Origin: Anaerolineae bacterium
Lineage (GTDB): Bacteria > Chloroflexota > Anaerolineae > 4572-78 > J111
Length of the DNA stretch: 8,885 bases
Direction: 5' to 3'
Assembly (NCBI GenBank): GCA_020433835.1
Contig: JAGRBY010000280.1
Location: forward strand, 1-8,885
The notes under the pieces are model-generated. The model was not told the DNA's origin and did not search any database. It was given only the letters and a program-made list of their open reading frames with translations. The stretch's first letter is position 1. Every line of letters begins with the position of its first letter. Shown one piece after another: positions 1 to 5,604 of the stretch. The position numbers and the translations under genes are program-made.

Positions 1-29
1 TCAATTGTTCAAACTGGAGATAATGGAGC

Positions 30-97
30 AGGAAGGAGGGGCTAAGGAAATAAGGCGCGTTACTGCTTACGCCTTGTTCCTTATCCCTCCTCCTCTT
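30..97. repeat. Imperfect hairpin of ~7-bp purine/pyrimidine units
   Basis: The purine-rich arm 30-59 is the approximate inverse complement of the pyrimidine-rich arm 66-97, with a short loop around 60-65. The right arm reads as consecutive 7-bp units (CTTACGC at 66-72, CTTGTTC at 73-79, CTTATCC at 80-86, CTCCTCC at 87-93). The left arm has the matching AAGGAA and AAGGCG blocks. It lies downstream of the minus-strand membrane protein gene that ends at 209. No T-run follows in either direction, so a terminator role is not supported. I see no gene in 1-208. Confidence 0.6.
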
Positions 98-208
98 GTA
101 TTAGGCAAAGATATCGAATTTTTGGTATTTTTGGTTGTCACAGCGTGGATTAATGATCGGGTTTGCGTGCTGACTTTGGCCTAATTAGATCAACGGCATA
201 TATTGCGG

Positions 209-2179
209 CTACAACAACGCCAACACAAACGACAACACGCCACTGCCGATGGAGAAGAACAAGATAATGCCCAAGACGGTAGCGATGATTGTCCCGGCAT
301 CGAGGCCGGCGTTGAACTCGACGCTTTCGCCGTCGATCGATTGCTTGATACCGCGCGCGATTTGCTGGGCGTAGGTATCGAGCGGCTGGGGTTTGAGGCC
401 GGCCCATAGCCAGTTGGCCTGGGGCAGCGGCACCACAAACTTCATGGCTGAACCGCTGCTGATAACGGGTTCGACATTATCCGCCGAGAGCGACTGCCAC
501 GAGCCGGTGATGTAGCGGGCGGTCTCGATGGCGGCGGGGCTAAAGGGTTGGCCGGTCATCGCTGCTTCGGCGGCGGGGGTGAGGCCCAGCGGCTTGAGCT
601 GAACGCCCGGTAGCGTGCGCTCCAGGTGACGCAGCAGGGTTTGGCCCAACTGGCCGTCCTCGCCGTCGATTACGGCGATAACGACATCGCTGCGGCGGGC
701 GGCCTGGGCCTGGTCATCCAGGCGGCCATCGTGGCGAATGGCCCACCAGTGGTACAGCCACACCCCGGCGGCCAACAGCGAGATCACCAGCGCATCGAAC
801 ACCTGCGTGATAAAGTCAGTGGGCAGGTCAGCTCCCAGCAGCGCCGAGAGAATATGAAAGACGAACCAGCCGGCGCTGCCGAAGATGACCAGCGAGGCGA
901 TGAAAACGATCAGGTAAAGATAGACCTTGCGCACCGTCGAGCGGTACTCGACGCTATGGGGCGCGGCTCCGGCTTCGCCGGCGAGCGGTTGAATAGCTTG
1001 GTGTTGCAGCGAGCGCCATGGCAGCAGCCAGACCGGCCCGCCCACCACGATCATCGCTACAAAGACGGCGATCTCCTCGCGATAAAAACTCAGCCCGACA
1101 TCAGCCGGGGAGGTGATGATATCGACCAGCAGCATCAGCAGCCCGCTCACGCCGATGAGCAGCACCATCAGCCCCAGCGCGGCCACCAGGTAGCCGTACA
1201 GCCGCCGCACGCTGGCCTGGCGCGGTGCTTCCGGGGCCTGGGCCGCATCCTGGCGCAGCACAGTCCAGTGGTAAGCCCAAAAGAGCGCACCGACGATAAG
1301 CAGCGGCAGCGGGGTGCTCAACTGCCACAGTAACGGATCGGGCGATGGTGGCGCACCCAGGGCCAGCTCAAAGAGCCGCTTGAGCAGCAACGTGCCGCTG
1401 CCTAAGGCCATCATCACGTAGATGAAAACGGCCAGGTAGAGATAGATTTTGCGCAGCACCGAGCGCTCTTCGGCGGGATCGCCGCTGCGGAAGGCGTGTT
1501 GGGTAATCGACCAGTGGCTAACCCAAATAGCGGTGCCGACGAGCAGTTGCATGCTCGCACGGGTGATGGGCGTTTGCCAGGCCACGCCATCGCCCCACTG
1601 CATCAGCATTTGCAATAAGCTGATGCCGCCCCAGGTCAGCATCACCAAGCCACCCAGCGCAAAGCCCAGCAGGTACAGGCGGCGAATGCCGAGGTTGATG
1701 GTTTGGGTGGCGATGGCCTGCCAGTTAGAGTGCTGTCGCGTTTGCCGAAACAGGTAGAGCCAGACCACGCTCCAGACCACGATGGCGGCGATATTGTCGA
1801 CCACGGTCAGGTCGTACGGATAGTATTCGGGCAGTCTGCCGCCGACCAGGGCCACCACACCTTTTTCCAGCAGCCGGTAGAGATTGCTTAGCACCGGCGT
1901 CGCGCCGATAGCCATCACCCCATAGAAGAAAAAGGTGCGCACCGGCGACTCGCGTTCGTCGTCGCTGGCGGTTGCCAGTCGTTGGGCCATCAACCAGTGG
2001 AAGAGAAATATCGGCAAGCCGACGATAATGGCGGCCAGCAGTGTGGCCAGGCCGGTGATTTGGCCCGTGCCAATGCCTTCGTTTAACACCAGCCGGGCCA
2101 GCCCAATCACCGACCAGGTGACCGTCGTCAAACTGATGGCCGCGACCAGGTAAAGGTATATGCGTCGTATGGTTAACAT
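209..2179 (-). CDS. DUF5671-type multi-repeat integral membrane protein with C-terminal soluble domain
   Basis: The 656-residue product is a polytopic membrane protein of unknown function. It contains six copies of a ~70-85-residue unit starting near residues 3, 79, 164, 241, 323 and 415. Each opens with an Arg/Tyr-rich entry (RRIYLYL, RRLYLLG, RKIYLYL, RRLYGYL, RKVYLYL), continues with one hydrophobic helix and a loop, then a second helix usually closing in HW (FHW, SHW, YHW). Unit 2 (RTFFFYG, no HW) and unit 5 (LPW) are the most diverged. This pattern matches the DUF5671 family as I recall it. Residues ~494-620 form a soluble domain that I do not recognise, with the phrase ITGSW near 557-561, followed by a last hydrophobic helix at ~626-650. 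The ATG at 2179 has a good ribosome site (AGGAGA, 2185-2190). The stop is TAG at 209-211. The fold suggests a sensor or scaffold, but no catalytic motif is visible. The call as a real gene is firm; the family name is less so. Confidence 0.8.
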   Translation of the reverse strand: MLTIRRIYLYLVAAISLTTVTWSVIGLARLVLNEGIGTGQITGLATLLAAIIVGLPIFLFHWLMAQRLATASDDERESPVRTFFFYGVMAIGATPVLSNLYRLLEKGVVALVGGRLPEYYPYDLTVVDNIAAIVVWSVVWLYLFRQTRQHSNWQAIATQTINLGIRRLYLLGFALGGLVMLTWGGISLLQMLMQWGDGVAWQTPITRASMQLLVGTAIWVSHWSITQHAFRSGDPAEERSVLRKIYLYLAVFIYVMMALGSGTLLLKRLFELALGAPPSPDPLLWQLSTPLPLLIVGALFWAYHWTVLRQDAAQAPEAPRQASVRRLYGYLVAALGLMVLLIGVSGLLMLLVDIITSPADVGLSFYREEIAVFVAMIVVGGPVWLLPWRSLQHQAIQPLAGEAGAAPHSVEYRSTVRKVYLYLIVFIASLVIFGSAGWFVFHILSALLGADLPTDFITQVFDALVISLLAAGVWLYHWWAIRHDGRLDDQAQAARRSDVVIAVIDGEDGQLGQTLLRHLERTLPGVQLKPLGLTPAAEAAMTGQPFSPAAIETARYITGSWQSLSADNVEPVISSGSAMKFVVPLPQANWLWAGLKPQPLDTYAQQIARGIKQSIDGESVEFNAGLDAGTIIATVLGIILFFSIGSGVLSFVLALL

Positions 2180-2184
2180 GCTAT

Positions 2185-2190
2185 TCTCCT
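2185..2190 (-). promoter_or_regulatory. Ribosome binding site of the DUF5671-type gene
   Basis: AGGAGA on the minus strand lies 5 nt upstream of the ATG at 2179. This fixes the start and places the whole heptamer array 2201-2269 outside the coding region, in the 5' untranslated or spacer region. Confidence 0.7.
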
Positions 2191-2200
2191 AAAATAGGTG

Positions 2201-2269
2201 AGATTGGATGACTGGAGATTGGATAACTGGAGACTGGAGATTAGGAGATTAGGTTAATTGGGAGATTGG
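2201..2269. repeat. Heptamer array, left arm of a nested palindrome
   Basis: The stretch consists of consecutive 7-9 bp units of the type AGATTGG or AGACTGG: AGATTGG at 2201-2207, 2216-2222 and 2263-2269, AGACTGG at 2231-2237, and AGATTAGG at 2238-2245 and 2246-2253. Units with one extra base break the strict phase. The inverse-complement units (CCAATCT, CTAATCT) fill 2442-2499. The two arrays therefore form the outer arms of a palindrome around the 99-bp element at 2325-2423. Confidence 0.85.
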
Positions 2270-2324
2270 TTTGGCTGTCGTGCGTTTTTCGTCAGAGATG
2301 AGATGTGGCTTACTCATTGATTCA

Positions 2325-2423
2325 TGTCATTTCGAGGCGTTTTTTGCCGAGAAATCCCATCAAACATTGTTTACAATCGAACGCCGTAGGGATTTCTCGC
2401 TCCTATCGTCGCTCGAAATGACA
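2325..2423. repeat. 99-bp terminal-inverted-repeat element (MITE/REP-like)
   Basis: The ends are exact inverse complements over 12 bp (TGTCATTTCGAG at 2325-2336, CTCGAAATGACA at 2412-2423). The inner arms are also complementary: GAGAAATCCC at 2349-2358 against GGGATTTCTC at 2389-2398. At the centre is a small inverted repeat, ATTGT-TT-ACAAT (2366-2377). There is no coding potential. From general knowledge, palindromes with a TCATTTCGAG...GAGAAATCCC arm recur in environmental bacterial genomes; I could not check copies here. I see no clear target-site duplication. It could be a non-autonomous mobile element or a REP-type structural element. Confidence 0.7.
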
Positions 2424-2441
2424 GGCCTATGAAAGCCTCCT

Positions 2442-2499
2442 ATCTCCAATCCCCTAATCTCCCAATCTCCAATCTCTAATCTCCCAATCTCTAATCTCT
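2442..2499. repeat. Heptamer array, right arm of the nested palindrome
   Basis: Consecutive units AATCTCC, AATCTCT and AATCTCCC run to 2499. They are the inverse complement of the 2201-2269 units. The array overlaps the 3' end of the upstream minus-strand gene: its stop codon (2491-2493) and the two codons before it (2494-2499) lie inside the repeat. Confidence 0.85.
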
Positions 2500-2976
2500 T
2501 ACACCCTCATCCCAATCATACTGCCAATACGGATACGGAAAGTGGTTTATGCGCCAGCCGGAGCCGTCGGCAGTCGCTTCGAGATAAACAGTATCGCGAC
2601 TGGTGTATTGATTATTGTCGAACAGGCCACCGGCGCTGTAGGTGGTGATCGAGATATCTACCTGCGAGCGAGCATCGTCCAACGTAGTTTCGCCGATGGT
2701 CAGTGAAGACTGACGGTCGGGGCCGTAGATATCCATATCACGGCTGAACGTATCCAGGTCGGGTTTGTTCTTCAGGTTGTCGGATAGATAGCCGTACGCT
2801 TTTTCGTACTCTTCGCGCTGGATGGCCAGGAAATAGTTGTGAACCACGCCGGCCGGATTATCATCGGCTACGTAGCTCTCGGCGCTGGGCTGGCGCAGCA
2901 ACACCACTACCACAGACACAATGACCAGCAGCACTATGCCGGCCACAATACCGATTAGAAATTTGTCGTTTTTCAT
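2491..2976 (-). CDS. Small membrane-anchored NTF2-like (DUF4878-like) protein
   Basis: The 161-residue protein has a short basic N-terminus (MKNDK) and one strong hydrophobic helix at ~7-27. This is followed by an extracytoplasmic domain that begins with a helix around residues 41-67, containing VVHNYFLAIQREEYEKAYGYL. That opening (a helix with an xxxYfxAixxxdyekAyxyls pattern) and the later beta-rich part ending in WRINHFPYPYW are typical of NTF2-like/DUF4878-type secreted proteins. There is no lipobox Cys, so it is probably a signal-anchor protein rather than a lipoprotein. The function is unknown. The ATG at 2976 is preceded by GAGGT (2981-2985) at 4 nt. The last codons, encoding RD-stop, come from the adjacent heptamer repeat, so the C-terminus may have been altered by repeat growth. 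It lies upstream of and co-directional with the DUF5671-type gene, but the 311-bp palindrome between them argues against tight coupling. Confidence 0.75.
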   Translation of the reverse strand: MKNDKFLIGIVAGIVLLVIVSVVVVLLRQPSAESYVADDNPAGVVHNYFLAIQREEYEKAYGYLSDNLKNKPDLDTFSRDMDIYGPDRQSSLTIGETTLDDARSQVDISITTYSAGGLFDNNQYTSRDTVYLEATADGSGWRINHFPYPYWQYDWDEGVRD

Positions 2977-2988
2977 AGTTACCTCGTG

Positions 2989-3023
2989 AAATAGCCGTTA
3001 GCCTTTAGCGTTTAGCTATCAGC
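2989..3023. repeat. TTAGC-type heptamer array, left arm
   Basis: Five 7-bp units sit in perfect phase: AAATAGC (2989-2995), CGTTAGC (2996-3002), CTTTAGC (3003-3009), GTTTAGC (3010-3016) and TATCAGC (3017-3023). The last is the exact inverse complement of the GCTGATA units of the right arm at 3093-3120. The 10-bp word at 3014-3023 pairs exactly with 3100-3109. Confidence 0.8.
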
Positions 3024-3041
3024 TTTTTCTGTTCTTGTAAA
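3013..3041 (-). promoter_or_regulatory. Possible sigma70-like promoter for the NTF2-like gene
   Basis: On the minus strand a TTTACA hexamer (3036-3041) is separated by 17 nt from TAGCTA (3013-3018). This would start transcription about 30 nt upstream of the ATG at 2976. The -10 is poor and lies inside the TTAGC-type heptamer array, so this is weak. Confidence 0.25.
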
Positions 3042-3092
3042 TTTTTTAGCCTGGAGCCAGTCACGACAGCCAAAGGGTATCATGAGCTTTAA

Positions 3093-3120
3093 GCTGACGG
3101 CTGATAGCTGATTGCTGATA
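3093..3120. repeat. GCTGAT-type heptamer array, right arm
   Basis: Four in-phase 7-bp units: GCTGACG (3093-3099), GCTGATA (3100-3106), GCTGATT (3107-3113) and GCTGATA (3114-3120). They are the inverse complement of the TATCAGC type at 2989-3023. Together they bracket a ~70-bp unique spacer between two divergent genes. Confidence 0.8.
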
Positions 3121-3153
3121 GTAACAGTATACCGCAAATAAGCGCTGGTGTGA

Positions 3154-3178
3154 CCTATCGAAGGATAGGTTGCCTATC
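3154..3178. promoter_or_regulatory. Candidate operator: three CCTATC/GATAGG half-sites upstream of pdhA
   Basis: ACCTATC (3153-3159) and GATAGGT (3164-3170) form an exact 7-bp inverted repeat around GAAG. A third half-site, CCTATC, lies at 3173-3178. The half-sites are 9-10 bp apart, about one helical turn, and end 4 bp before the -35 box of the pdhA promoter. That is a usual place for an activator or repressor. The palindrome could instead be only a small hairpin; the regulator is not known. Confidence 0.45.
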
Positions 3179-3182
3179 ATAT

Positions 3183-3212
3183 TTGACGATGCCCCTTAGC
3201 CTCAGTTACAAT
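3183..3212 (+). promoter_or_regulatory. Sigma70-like promoter of pdhA-pdhB
   Basis: TTGACG (3183-3188) is separated by 18 nt from TACAAT (3207-3212). Both are near consensus. The start point would be near 3219, leaving a leader of about 25 nt before the pdhA ATG at 3244. Confidence 0.6.
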
Positions 3213-3243
3213 ATCAGTATCCCATAGTTCAAAGGCTTTATCG

Positions 3244-4287
3244 ATGCTCAACGACCGAGTTTACCAAATCTTGACCCCCACAGGCGATGTGATCGGCTCC
3301 GTACCGGATTTGTCGGATGAGAAATTGCGCGATCTCTACCGCTGGATGGTGCAGGGCCGGATCTTCTCCGACCGGATGGTGGCTTTGCAGCGACAGGGGC
3401 GGATGGGGACGTTTGCGCCGCTCAACGGCCAGGAGGCTACCTGTGTGGCGATGGCCGCGCCGCTGGAGGAACGGGATTGGCTGCTCGGCTCGTATCGCGA
3501 GAGTTTTCCCTATATCGTTAAGGGGGTGCCACTGCTGTCGCAGATGAAACATTGGGGCGGTCGCCTGCCGGTCGATTATCCCTACGAGGCCCGCTGTATT
3601 CCCTTCCAGATTGTGCTGGCAACGCAGGTGCTGCATGCCGTCGGCCTGGCGATGGCGATGCGCTACAAAAAGGAAAAGCAGGTGGTCATGGTCGGCTGCG
3701 GCGATGGGGCTACTTCTGAGGGTGATTTTAACGAGGCGCTCAACTTTGCCGGGGTCTTTAAGCCGCCGGTTATCTTTATGGTGCAAAACAACGGCTGGGC
3801 CATCTCCGTGCCGCGCCGGGCGCAAACGGCGGTCGAGTCGCTGGCTGATCGCGGTCAGGGCTTTGGCGTACCGGGCCGCATTGTGGACGGCAACGACATC
3901 CTGGCCGTGTACGATGTCGTAGCGGAGGCCATCGCTCGGGCCAAAGCCGGCGAGGGGGCGACCATCATCGAGGCCGTCACCTATCGCCTCGGGGCGCACA
4001 CCACCGCCGACGATCCCACCAAGTACCAACCTCCTGAGGAACTGGAAGCCTGGCGGCAGCGCGATCCGCTCCTTCGCTATCGCAAGCTCCTGATGGATCG
4101 CGAGCTACTAACCGACGCCGACGATGAACAGCTTCACGATGCCGTCAACGCCGAGTTCGAGGCCACCCTTGAAATCTACGAAGCTCTACCGCCCGTCGAT
4201 CCGGCTGAGCAGTTTAATTACACGTATGCTGAGCTACCGCCTCAGTTGCAGCGGCAGCGAGAGGTGTTTTTGCAGGAGGGTAATTAG
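3244..4287 (+). CDS. pdhA: Pyruvate dehydrogenase E1 component, alpha subunit
   Basis: This thiamine-diphosphate-dependent subunit joins the beta subunit to decarboxylate pyruvate and transfer the acetyl group to lipoyl-E2 in the cytosol. The 347-residue length is normal for the family. The ThDP/Mg motif is complete: GDG at 153-155, EGDFNEALNFAG at 159-170 and NN at 182-183 (VQNNGWAIS). The conserved active-site loop follows at 248-257 (RLGAHTTADD), the region that corresponds to the phosphorylation loop in eukaryotic E1-alpha. Residues ~118-140 (CIPFQIVLATQVLHAVGLAM) fit the Gram-positive-type PdhA. The start is ATG with only a weak AAAGG (3231-3235) upstream. The stop codon TAG is the last three bases of a TAATTAG repeat unit. 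A branched-chain 2-oxoacid substrate is possible, because the families are close, but the partner beta subunit looks like PdhB. Confidence 0.88.
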   Translation: MLNDRVYQILTPTGDVIGSVPDLSDEKLRDLYRWMVQGRIFSDRMVALQRQGRMGTFAPLNGQEATCVAMAAPLEERDWLLGSYRESFPYIVKGVPLLSQMKHWGGRLPVDYPYEARCIPFQIVLATQVLHAVGLAMAMRYKKEKQVVMVGCGDGATSEGDFNEALNFAGVFKPPVIFMVQNNGWAISVPRRAQTAVESLADRGQGFGVPGRIVDGNDILAVYDVVAEAIARAKAGEGATIIEAVTYRLGAHTTADDPTKYQPPEELEAWRQRDPLLRYRKLLMDRELLTDADDEQLHDAVNAEFEATLEIYEALPPVDPAEQFNYTYAELPPQLQRQREVFLQEGN

Positions 4288-4315
4288 TAATTGGTAACTA
4301 GAGATTGGAGACTGA
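4281..4315. repeat. Heptamer array, left arm (pdhA-pdhB spacer)
   Basis: Five 7-bp units in perfect phase: TAATTAG (4281-4287), TAATTGG (4288-4294), TAACTAG (4295-4301), AGATTGG (4302-4308) and AGACTGA (4309-4315). The first unit is also the last codons of pdhA and contains its stop. The inverse-complement array at 4337-4385 would fold back on it in RNA or DNA, with a loop of ~20 nt. Confidence 0.9.
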
Positions 4316-4336
4316 ACATTGGGAGATTTAGGAGGC

Positions 4337-4385
4337 AGTCTCTAATTACCAGTCTCCAATTACCAATTACTAATTACTAATTATC
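4337..4385. repeat. Heptamer array, right arm (pdhA-pdhB spacer)
   Basis: Seven 7-bp units in perfect phase: AGTCTCT, AATTACC, AGTCTCC, AATTACC, AATTACT, AATTACT and AATTATC. They mirror the TAATTRG/AGACTGG units of 4281-4315. The array ends one base before the pdhB ribosome site (TTGAGG, 4386-4391). Confidence 0.9.
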
Positions 4386-4391
4386 TTGAGG
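4386..4391 (+). promoter_or_regulatory. Ribosome binding site of pdhB
   Basis: TTGAGG lies 7 nt before the ATG at 4399 and directly after the repeat hairpin. Folding of the mirrored arrays could therefore affect access to this site. Confidence 0.55.
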
Positions 4392-4398
4392 TTTATCT

Positions 4399-5379
4399 AT
4401 GCCCAAATGGACGATGGTTCAAGCCATCAATAATGCGTTGGCGATTGAGTTAGAGCGAAATCCCGATGTGCTGGTATTCGGTGAGGATGTGGGGCACAAC
4501 GGCGGGGTGTTCCGGGTGACCGATGGGCTGCAAGCCCGTTTTGGCGAAGAGCGGGTGTTCGATACACCGCTGGCCGAGTCGGCGATTGTGGGGACGGCAC
4601 TGGGGATGGCGATCTATGGGCTGCGGCCGGTGGCGGAGATACAGTTTGCGCCGTTTACCTACCCCTGCTTCAATCAGATTGCCTCGCAGGTGACGCGCAT
4701 GCGTTATCGCTCGAACGGAGTCTACACGGCACCACTGGTTATTCGTGCGCCGTGCGGCGGTGGGGTACGCCCGCCGGAGATGCACTCTGACAGCGTTGAG
4801 GCTTATTTTATGCACGTGCAGGGCATTAAAGTGGTTATGCCGTCGACACCGTACGAGGCCAAAGGGCTGCTGCACGCCGCCATCGACGACCCTGATCCGG
4901 TGTTGTTTTTGGAGCATATGAAGCTCTATCGCTCCTTTCGACAGGATGTGCCGGAGGATCGTTACACACTGCCGCTGGGCAAGGCGAACGTGGTTAAAAG
5001 CGGTCACGACGTGACGGTCATCGCCTACGCGGCGATGGTCAACGTGGCGCTCGATGCCGCCCGGCAGGTTGAGCAGTCGAGTCAGGGGACGGTTGAGGTC
5101 ATCGACCTGCGTACCATTGCCCCGCTGGATGAGGAGGCTATCGCCAATTCGGTCGCCAAAACCGGTCGCGCTGTCATTGTTCACGAAGCAGCCCGCACCG
5201 GCGGCGTCGCTGCCGAGATTATCGCGGTTATTAATGAACACTGTCTTTATTCGCTGCTTAAACCGGTTGAGCGCGTCACCGGCCCTGATACGCCCTTTCC
5301 CGTTCCCAGACTGGAAGACACCTTTCTGCCCACCCCGGAGCGTGTGGCCAAGGCTATCAACCGGGTTTTGGAGCCGTAA
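4399..5379 (+). CDS. pdhB: Pyruvate dehydrogenase E1 component, beta subunit
   Basis: This is the partner of the alpha subunit in the E1 alpha2-beta2 enzyme. The 326-residue length is typical. Conserved elements: GEDVGHNGGVFRVTDGLQ at 28-45, the ThDP-contacting Glu in PLAES (Glu60), QFAPF (82-86), the catalytic-site His in PPEMHSDS (His129), and the PSTPYEAKGLL stretch (148-158) with FLEHMKLYRSF after it. The C-terminal transketolase-like domain (~195-320) includes VIAYAAMV, DLRTIAPLD and the closing PDTPFPVP. The sequence strongly resembles Bacillus/Geobacillus PdhB, which supports a pyruvate rather than a branched-chain substrate. It lies 111 bp downstream of pdhA on the same strand, almost certainly in one operon, with the mirrored heptamer arrays between. 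No E2 or E3 gene follows. Confidence 0.9.
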   Translation: MPKWTMVQAINNALAIELERNPDVLVFGEDVGHNGGVFRVTDGLQARFGEERVFDTPLAESAIVGTALGMAIYGLRPVAEIQFAPFTYPCFNQIASQVTRMRYRSNGVYTAPLVIRAPCGGGVRPPEMHSDSVEAYFMHVQGIKVVMPSTPYEAKGLLHAAIDDPDPVLFLEHMKLYRSFRQDVPEDRYTLPLGKANVVKSGHDVTVIAYAAMVNVALDAARQVEQSSQGTVEVIDLRTIAPLDEEAIANSVAKTGRAVIVHEAARTGGVAAEIIAVINEHCLYSLLKPVERVTGPDTPFPVPRLEDTFLPTPERVAKAINRVLEP

Positions 5380-5384
5380 AGGAG

Positions 5385-5419
5385 TAATTGGTAAATAGTA
5401 ACTGGTAATTAGAGATTGA
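5385..5419. repeat. Heptamer array downstream of pdhB
   Basis: Five 7-bp units in perfect phase: TAATTGG (5385-5391), TAAATAG (5392-5398), TAACTGG (5399-5405), TAATTAG (5406-5412) and AGATTGA (5413-5419). This is the same family as in the pdhA-pdhB spacer, here starting 6 bp after the pdhB stop. I see no clear mirrored partner of the TAATTGG type in this spacer. Confidence 0.85.
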
Positions 5420-5455
5420 ATGACTAAAACAAATAAAGTCTGCAATATCAAAAAT

Positions 5456-5532
5456 GGAGATAAGGAGATGAGGAGATAAGGTGATTTGTAAGGCTCATCT
5501 CCCAATCTCTAATCTCCTCATCTCTAATCACC
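5456..5532. repeat. Mirrored GGAGAT/ATCTCC array (imperfect hairpin)
   Basis: The left part (5456-5485) has 8-bp units such as TAAGGAGA and TGAGGAGA. The right part (5496-5532) carries inverse-complement units such as AATCTCT and CATCTCT. A perfect 13-bp stem exists between 5465-5477 and 5512-5524, and GGTGAT (5480-5485) also matches ATCACC (5527-5532). No T-run follows, so it is not a canonical terminator for the pdh operon, although it could slow exonucleases at the 3' end. Confidence 0.7.
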
Positions 5533-5604
5533 CTTTACCCACTTCAATCATATGAATGATGTTTCATTACATATTGCTTAATCAATACAAAAACGGAGGA
5601 AATC

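Noticed and set aside
626..1333. Long open frame on the plus strand inside the DUF5671-type gene
   Set aside because: Its product is a low-complexity Q/D/H/R-rich sequence without domains, typical of an antisense shadow of a hydrophobic GC-rich gene.
2201..2499. CRISPR array
   Set aside because: Units are only 7-9 bp with no unique spacers between them, and the two arrays are mirrored rather than direct repeats.
3238..4029. 263-codon open frame on the minus strand across pdhA
   Set aside because: It is fully antisense to a clear E1-alpha gene with conserved motifs; its translation is H/R-rich and matches nothing I know.
4450..5505. 351-codon open frame on the minus strand across pdhB
   Set aside because: It is antisense to a well-conserved E1-beta gene, and its first 40 residues come from the repeat region; there is no sign of a real protein.
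5456..5532. Intrinsic terminator of the pdh operon
   Set aside because: A stem is present but no T-run follows on the plus strand, so only a structural or mRNA-protecting role can be suggested.
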